This document shows positions 59,170 through 64,000 of a stretch of DNA of 64,000 nt, piece after piece. The notes beneath the pieces were generated by a model that had not been told where the DNA came from, made no database searches, and was given only the letters and a program-made list of their open reading frames with translations. Source of the stretch: CAVTJL01 sp963752325 (lineage in GTDB: Bacteria > Pseudomonadota > Alphaproteobacteria > Geminicoccales > Geminicoccaceae); contig CAVVXU010000005.1 in assembly GCA_963752325.1 (NCBI GenBank), positions 372,001 to 436,000 on the forward strand, read 5' to 3'. The translations under genes were made by a program, and so were the position numbers. Numbering within the stretch: the first letter of the stretch is position 1; each line of letters starts with the position of its first letter.

Positions 59170-60708
59170 ATGAGCGACCCGATCCTCCTGACCGACGAGC
59201 AGATGCAGCAGTTCATCGCGAACGGCTTTCTGCGCCTGCAGACGACGCTGCCGAAGAGCTTCCACGACGAGATCTACGCCCGCTTCGACGAGCTCATCGG
59301 CACCGCCGAGCCGGTCAACCCCGGAAACAATCTGCTGCCCTACGTCCCCGCGCTCAGCAGGGTGTTCGACGATCCCGTCGTCAAGGGTGCCCTCACCAGC
59401 GTGCTGGGCCCGGACTATGTCATGCATCCGCACCGCGCCCTGCACAACAACATGCCCGGCTCCGACGCCCAGGAGATGCACAAGGACAGCTACTGGGGCT
59501 TCACCCGCCGGGTCCGCAATCACCGGCCGCGCTGGGTGATGGTGATGTACGTGCCGCAGAGCACACCGGCCGAGCGCGGCCCGACCGGCGTCGTGCCCGG
59601 CAGCCAGTACCAGCACCAGCAGCCCGACCCGAGCCTCATGCCGGAGGCGGCGGGGGCGCTGGAGGCCGGCGGCTTCCTGCTCATCCACTACGACGTCTGG
59701 CATCGCAAGATGAAGAACTTCACCCAGAGCAAGCGCTTCATGATGAAGTTCGAGTTCATCCGCATGCAGCCGCCGGCGGCGCCGACCTGGGCGCATGAGG
59801 GCAAGGGCTGGGCGCTCGAGACGCCGCTCCCCGGCGTCGACATGACCCCCGTCTGGCGCCGTCACTGGGCCTGGCTCGGCGGAGCGCCCTCCGCCGCTAC
59901 CAGCCTCGGCGAGACCGAGCGCTCGGCGGCGCTGGCGCTCCTGGGCCACGCCGACCCGCGCCAGCGCCTGGCCGGCATCAACGGCCTCGCCCGCGACCCG
60001 GCCGCGGTGGCGGCCCATCTGGCCCCGCTGGCGGAGCTCCTGGACGATCCCGTCGAGCCCGTGTCGATCGATGCGGCCTATGCGTTGGCCGAGGCCGGGG
60101 CCGCGGCCGTGCCTACCCTCGTCGAGGCCATCCGCGCCGACGACGGCGAGGACGAGAACGCCAACCGCCGCGCCCATCGCGACTCGCCCCACGCCGGCCA
60201 GATCGCCCGTAACGCCGCCTACGGCCTGGCCGAGATCGGCACGGCCTCGGTGCCCTCCCTGCTGGAGCTCCTGGCCAGCGGCCGCCAGCGGGCGCGCAAG
60301 CTCGCCTGCTTCGCGCTGGGTGAGATAGCCGTCAGCGACGCGGCCGTGATGGCGGCGCTCGTTCAGGCCACCACGGACGCCGACCCGATGGTTCGGATCA
60401 ACGCGGTCGAGGCCCTGGGCCTAAAGCCGGGCACGCCGGCCAGTGTCCACGCCCTCTCGGTGGCGCTCAAGGACACGGACGAGCAGGTGCGCTTCTCGGC
60501 CGCCTTCTCCCTGGCGCAGCTCGGGCCCTGCGCGGGCGAGGCGGTTCCGGCCCTGGGCCGGGCCCTCGACGACGACAACCGCTATGTCCCCGGCTATGCC
60601 GTCGAGGCGCTGGCCCGCATCGCCACGCCCGAGGCCATGCGCACCCTCCTGCCCTACCTCAAGACCGCGCGCTGGTGCCCGAAGACCACCCCCAGCAGCT
60701 TCTACTGA
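59170..60708 (+). CDS. Phytanoyl-CoA dioxygenase-like protein fused to HEAT repeats
   Basis: A 512-residue protein, intact frame. Residues 1-225 are a PhyH-type Fe(II)/2-oxoglutarate oxygenase: DEQMQQFIANGFLRL, the iron ligands His-x-Asp in MHKDSYWG and a distal His in IHYDVWHRKMKN, with Arg/Lys candidates for 2-oxoglutarate after it. Residues 255-505 are HEAT/PBS-lyase repeats, with recurring units such as AAYALAEAGAAAVPTL, AAYGLAEIGTASVPSL and AAFSLAQLGPCAGEAV. It sits 75 bases after the sugar permeases and before an SDR. Probably hydroxylates an imported compound, with HEAT repeats for partner binding; the substrate is open. Confidence 0.83.
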   Translation: MSDPILLTDEQMQQFIANGFLRLQTTLPKSFHDEIYARFDELIGTAEPVNPGNNLLPYVPALSRVFDDPVVKGALTSVLGPDYVMHPHRALHNNMPGSDAQEMHKDSYWGFTRRVRNHRPRWVMVMYVPQSTPAERGPTGVVPGSQYQHQQPDPSLMPEAAGALEAGGFLLIHYDVWHRKMKNFTQSKRFMMKFEFIRMQPPAAPTWAHEGKGWALETPLPGVDMTPVWRRHWAWLGGAPSAATSLGETERSAALALLGHADPRQRLAGINGLARDPAAVAAHLAPLAELLDDPVEPVSIDAAYALAEAGAAAVPTLVEAIRADDGEDENANRRAHRDSPHAGQIARNAAYGLAEIGTASVPSLLELLASGRQRARKLACFALGEIAVSDAAVMAALVQATTDADPMVRINAVEALGLKPGTPASVHALSVALKDTDEQVRFSAAFSLAQLGPCAGEAVPALGRALDDDNRYVPGYAVEALARIATPEAMRTLLPYLKTARWCPKTTPSSFY

Positions 60709-60770
60709 GACGCATGGCACCTCCGTCCGCGGCACCGCCCGCGGGCGGACGCGCAAGAAAGGAACCAGCG

Positions 60771-61592
60771 ATGGGCGACGCGGACAGAATGCTCGCGGGC
60801 AAGGTGGCCCTTGTCACCGGCGCCGGCCGCGGCCTCGGCCGCGCCTTCGCCGAGCGCCTCGCCGCCCTGGGCTGCGCCGTCGGCGTGCACGGCATGCGCG
60901 AGGAGGGCCCGGCCGAGTATGGCGAGGGCACCACGCTTACCGAGACCGCCCGCACCATCGGCGCGGACCACGGCGTTCCCACCTGCCGCACCCTGGGCGA
61001 CCTCACCTTGGGCAACGACGTCGCCCGCGTCGTCACCGAGGTCGAGGCGGCGCTGGGCCCCATCGACATCCTCGTCCACAACGCCGGCGGCAACATCAGG
61101 GCCGCGGGCGGCGGCTGGCCCGACCCCGACGACGCCGTCCACGTGAAGGAAGAGGACGTCCGCGCCGTCCTCGACCGCAACCTTCTGTCAACGATCCTCG
61201 TCTGCCAGCAGGTGGCCAAGGGCATGATGGAGCGCCGCCGCGGCCGCATCCTCACGATCAGCTCGATCGCCGCCTTCCGCGGCCGCCCCAGCGGCGTCAT
61301 CTACGCCACGGCCAAGGCCGGCGTCGTCGCCTACACCCGCTGCCTCGCCGACCAGCTCCGCCCCTACGACATCCCCGTCAACAGCCTCGCCCCCGGCGAG
61401 ACCCGCACCGCCCGCTTCATGGGCACCCGCACCGTCGACCAGGCCCGCCTCGGCGAGGAAGGCACCCTCGACCGCATCGCCACCGTCGACGAGGTCGCCC
61501 GCGTCGTCGAGCTCTTCGCCGGCCCCATGGGCGCCTTCGTCAGCGGCCAGGTCCTCCGCGTCGACGGTGGCGCACAGGCGTGGCCCGCTTAG
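60771..61592 (+). CDS. Short-chain dehydrogenase/reductase
   Basis: NAD(P)-dependent oxidoreductase of 273 residues, intact frame; AAAGGA precedes the ATG. Motifs: VTGAGRGLGRAFAERLA, HNAGG, the catalytic Ser in ISSIAAF and Tyr-x3-Lys in YATAKAG, and the C-terminal SGQVLRVDGGA. An insertion after the first strand (EEGPAEYGEGTTLTE) is unusual for classical SDRs. Likely the second catabolic step after the PhyH-type oxygenase. Confidence 0.88.
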   Translation: MGDADRMLAGKVALVTGAGRGLGRAFAERLAALGCAVGVHGMREEGPAEYGEGTTLTETARTIGADHGVPTCRTLGDLTLGNDVARVVTEVEAALGPIDILVHNAGGNIRAAGGGWPDPDDAVHVKEEDVRAVLDRNLLSTILVCQQVAKGMMERRRGRILTISSIAAFRGRPSGVIYATAKAGVVAYTRCLADQLRPYDIPVNSLAPGETRTARFMGTRTVDQARLGEEGTLDRIATVDEVARVVELFAGPMGAFVSGQVLRVDGGAQAWPA

Positions 61593-61776
61593 TTTTGTCG
61601 GTTGAGAGCGGGCTCGGGCATGGGACACCAGGAGCAACCAGGTGCAGGGCAATGGTAGGCCCGGTGCTCAGCATCAACTCGCGGCCCGACAAGCGGGCGG
61701 GTGAAGAGCACCTAATCCACTCCGTGGCTGAGCCACCGTAGCGCAATTGAATGCACTGTCACCCTCATCCCGCCCG

Positions 61777-62673
61777 TCAGTCGCCGGGAGAGGACAGCCC
61801 CGAAAGAAGCGGCCCGTACGCGGCGAGCCTGCGGGCTACGAACTCCGTGAAAAGCCGCACGCGCTTCGTCTTGCGCGTCTCCCCCTGTGTGAGGAGCCAG
61901 AGCGTTCCGTGCATGTGCAGATCAGTGCCCGGCACCCGTGCCAGTAGGGGGTCGGCATCTCCGATGAAGCACGGCAGTGTCGTGATCCCGAGCCCTTGCT
62001 GTACTGCAACGATTTGCGCCTCGCCGTCCGTGGTCCTGAACGGAACTCCCGTCGTGCGAACCTCACCCTCGCTGGCCCAGTCCGGGATCCCATGAGTGCT
62101 TATGGCGATCCACCGGATGGAATCAGGCGCGCCCGCGCGCCACGCGGCTAGACGATCGCGGGACATGTAGACGCCGCCGAACAGCTCCGGTCCCTTCAGG
62201 CTGTGAAGATTGAGCGGCAGGGTTTTGCGGTCGTAGACGACACGGATCGCGACGTCGGCCTCTCGGTTGGTCAGATTTGCCAGCTCGCCTGACGACAAGA
62301 TTTCCATCTCGATGTCCGGATGCAGACGCGCGAAATCGGCGAAGTCCGGCATGAGCAGGTGTGTCGCGAGGGTCGGCGCCAGCGTCACCCGCAGAAGCCC
62401 GCGCACGCTCTGGTCACGCCCGAAGACGCGTGTCTCCAGCAGGTGCGACGACGCTTCCATCTGGTCCGCGAACTCAAGGACCTCCTCGCCCGCAGCCGTC
62501 AGGCGGTAGCCCGAGGGCAGCTTTTCGAACATGTGCACCCCGAGGTGTTCCTCGAGCTGGGCGATGCGTCGCAGCACGGTCGAGTGGTTCACACCGAGGC
62601 GCTCGGCGGCCGCCCGCACCGAGCCTCCGCGCGCGACGGCAAGAAAGTAGCGGACGTCATCCCAGTCGATCAT
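61777..62673 (-). CDS. LysR-family transcriptional regulator
   Basis: DNA-binding regulator of 298 residues, intact frame. The start at 62673 gives WDDVRYFLAVARGGSVRAAA and the helix-turn-helix AERLGVNHSTVLRRIAQLEE. The C-terminal effector domain has VRGLLRVTLAPTLATHLLMP and GELANLTNREADVAIRV. The sequence is close to LysR proteins that have VNHSTVLRRI in the recognition helix, often local regulators of dehydrogenase genes. It is divergent from the SDR gene at 62956, its probable target. Confidence 0.9.
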   Translation of the reverse strand: MIDWDDVRYFLAVARGGSVRAAAERLGVNHSTVLRRIAQLEEHLGVHMFEKLPSGYRLTAAGEEVLEFADQMEASSHLLETRVFGRDQSVRGLLRVTLAPTLATHLLMPDFADFARLHPDIEMEILSSGELANLTNREADVAIRVVYDRKTLPLNLHSLKGPELFGGVYMSRDRLAAWRAGAPDSIRWIAISTHGIPDWASEGEVRTTGVPFRTTDGEAQIVAVQQGLGITTLPCFIGDADPLLARVPGTDLHMHGTLWLLTQGETRKTKRVRLFTEFVARRLAAYGPLLSGLSSPGD

Positions 62674-62837
62674 GGTGCAATCCGACACCGCGGGGTGCGC
62701 CTTCCAAAGCCCCTGTCCAATACCATCGAATAGCGTCTCGTCCTCGGACAAGTGGGGCGGCCACTCTGGCGCCTTGGGCGTCGCTCACCGCGGACACCGC
62801 ATGCCGTGGCTGAAATTCTTAGCTCGCCTGGTTCGAT

Positions 62838-62858
62838 TTTGCACCACCGATGTGCGAA
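62838..62858 (+). promoter_or_regulatory. Putative LysR operator
   Basis: TTTGCAC (62838-62844), 7 bases, GTGCGAA (62852-62858): a dyad with one mismatch in the gap between the LysR gene and the SDR gene. A second GTGCGAA...TCCGCAC overlap follows. LysR proteins bind such spaced dyads next to the promoter of a divergent target. Confidence 0.5.
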
Positions 62859-62955
62859 CTTCCGCACTGAACGCCTGACGCGGCCGGACCCATTTCAACG
62901 ACGCCATCCCCAGACGAATGCTCGGGGCAACTGGGGAAAGCCGAAAGGAGAAGTC

Positions 62956-63690
62956 ATGGGAAAGCTTGAGGGCAAGGTTGCAGTCATCACGGGTGGATCG
63001 AGCGGCATGGCGCTGGCGAGCGCCAGGAGGTTCGTCGAAGAGGGCGCCTATGTCTTCATCACGGGCCGGAGGCAGGAGGCGCTCGACGAGGCCGTCAAGC
63101 TGATTGGCCGGAACGTGACCGGCGTGCGCGGCGATGCAGCCAATCTCGACGACCTCGACCGTCTGTTCGACACGGTCAAACGGGAAAAGGGCAGGATCGA
63201 CGTCCTGTACGCGAGCGCCGGCACGGGCGAAAATGTCATGCTGGGCGAGATAACCGAGCAGCACTTCGATGCGGCCTTCGGCCTGAACGCGCGCGGCACG
63301 CTGTTTGCGGTTCAAAAGGCGTTGCCGCTGTTCAACAACGGCGGATCGATCCTCATGACCGGGTCAGTTGCTTCGGTGAAAGGTTTTCCCGGTTACAGCG
63401 TGTATGCGGCGAGCAAGGCGACGCTGCACGCATTCGCGCGCGGGTGGCTCAACGAACTGAAGGGCAGGAATATCCGGGTGAACGTGCTGCACCCGGGGCC
63501 GATCGCCACACCGATGCAGGACCGCGTTCTCGACGACGGGGCGAAGCGGATGTTCGAATCCCTGATCCCGCGGGGAAAGATGGGTCGTCCTGAGGAAATC
63601 GCGGCGGCCGCGCTGTTTCTTGCTTCTGACGATTCCAGCTTCGTGAATGGGGTGGAACTGTCTGTCGACGGCGGCTTCTCGGCCATCTGA
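62956..63690 (+). CDS. Short-chain dehydrogenase/reductase, LysR-linked
   Basis: NAD(P)-dependent oxidoreductase of 244 residues, intact frame; AAGGAG precedes ATG 62956. Motifs: KVAVITGGSSGMALASARRF (the third Gly of GxxxGxG is replaced by Met-Ala), YASAGTG in place of NNAG, the catalytic Ser in MTGSVASV and Tyr-x3-Lys in YAASKATL, and DGGFSAI at the end. Such LysR-SDR pairs are often mobile and respond to reactive carbonyls or solvents. Codon use is slightly less GC-biased than neighbours. Confidence 0.9.
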   Translation: MGKLEGKVAVITGGSSGMALASARRFVEEGAYVFITGRRQEALDEAVKLIGRNVTGVRGDAANLDDLDRLFDTVKREKGRIDVLYASAGTGENVMLGEITEQHFDAAFGLNARGTLFAVQKALPLFNNGGSILMTGSVASVKGFPGYSVYAASKATLHAFARGWLNELKGRNIRVNVLHPGPIATPMQDRVLDDGAKRMFESLIPRGKMGRPEEIAAAALFLASDDSSFVNGVELSVDGGFSAI

Positions 63691-63855
63691 GTTCGGGCCA
63701 ACGCTCCGCCGGGGCGAGCCAGACTGGGTGTGGCGGCCGCCTCGGACATCGTTTCCGCGTGGCCGGGGCCGGATCAGGCTGCGGACGGCGGATTGGGCAG
63801 ACGTTGCCCCATACACCGCGAGCTTTTCACATGTCCCGCCATTTGGGAGACCCTC

Positions 63856-64000
63856 ATGTATCCTCAATCGAAGCAATCCGACTTGATACGGTTCGCACGC
63901 GTCGACGCGGGCTCAACCGTGATCGACGTGTGGCCGGGCAACGGAGACTGGACGCGCCTCTTTTCCGACATCGTTGGACCCGAGGGCCGGGTCTACAGTT
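63856..64000 (+). CDS. Class I SAM-dependent methyltransferase, N-terminal part (partial)
   Basis: From ATG 63856 the 48 codons to the window edge read SDLIRFARVDAGSTVIDVWP, then GNGDWTRLFSDIVGPEGRVY. This is motif I of methyltransferases of the type with D-V-x-P-G-x-G-x-W-T. GGGAGA lies 9 bases upstream. The gene continues beyond the window; substrate unknown. Confidence 0.7.
   Translation, partial: MYPQSKQSDLIRFARVDAGSTVIDVWPGNGDWTRLFSDIVGPEGRVYS

Overview
The window is high-GC DNA (roughly 65-70 %) with compact, overlapping operons. Its families are typical of Alphaproteobacteria: tripartite tricarboxylate transporters, DUF4170, DUF6134, an Fe-S photolyase, a GlpV-type glycerol transporter and an rplM-rpsI pair. 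A free-living or soil member of the Rhodospirillales/Geminicoccales is my best guess, but no marker here settles the family. Many genes are split by single-base insertions or deletions that are repaired by changing one base. They hit housekeeping genes such as ettA, thiM and thiE as well, so I read most as assembly or read errors; coordinates below span the reconstructed gene.

Layout. 1-3087: end of a GlpPQ/DUF2160/GlpV-like glycerol ABC transporter. 3230-6826: a large PAS/GGDEF/EAL signalling protein. 6992-15642: two convergent operons (FAD oxidoreductase, DUF1365, CFA-synthase-like methyltransferase, MFS, DUF3833; and DUF6134, Fe-S photolyase, SDR, NTF2-like). This is the gene set of the RpoE-ChrR singlet-oxygen/membrane-lipid response, and both operons carry the same promoter motif, T[G/A]ATCC-N16-CGTAGA. 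15714-23664: ribokinase, rpsI-rplM, an MFS exporter, a thioesterase, a D-threonine-aldolase-like enzyme, a TPP riboswitch controlling thiM-thiE, and an aminotransferase.

23686-27178 is the most interesting stretch: a minus-strand two-gene operon. The first gene encodes a TIR-domain protein whose C-terminal half looks like an ATPase domain with both Walker motifs destroyed. The second, joined by an ATGA overlap, encodes a membrane protein with Gly-Ile-Ala-x tetrapeptide repeats followed by an intact, apparently paralogous ATPase. The TIR start codon sits in a perfect hairpin and an orphan Phd/YefM antitoxin gene lies just upstream. I infer an undescribed TIR/STAND-like immune or conflict system.

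27337-33248: ettA, a MOSC protein, a cyclase-family hydrolase, a sterol-desaturase-like protein, a 17 kDa-type lipoprotein, a secreted ClpP-like protein and a small conserved protein. 33338-38578: a dipeptide-type ABC transporter. 38837-46851: a GNAT enzyme, then a TctABC transporter operon with an aldo/keto reductase, a DUF993 aldolase-like protein, a Gfo/Idh/MocA dehydrogenase and a TIM-barrel isomerase, probably importing and degrading a sugar-derived acid. 47177-49967: a periplasmic binding protein paired with a membrane adenylate/guanylate cyclase. 50342-54821: MFS, M20 peptidase, a SelA-like protein lacking its lysine, and amtB. 55271-55690: a GntR pseudogene. 56032-61592: a sugar ABC transporter with a phytanoyl-CoA-dioxygenase/HEAT fusion and an SDR. 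61777-64000: a LysR regulator divergent from an SDR, and the start of a methyltransferase gene.
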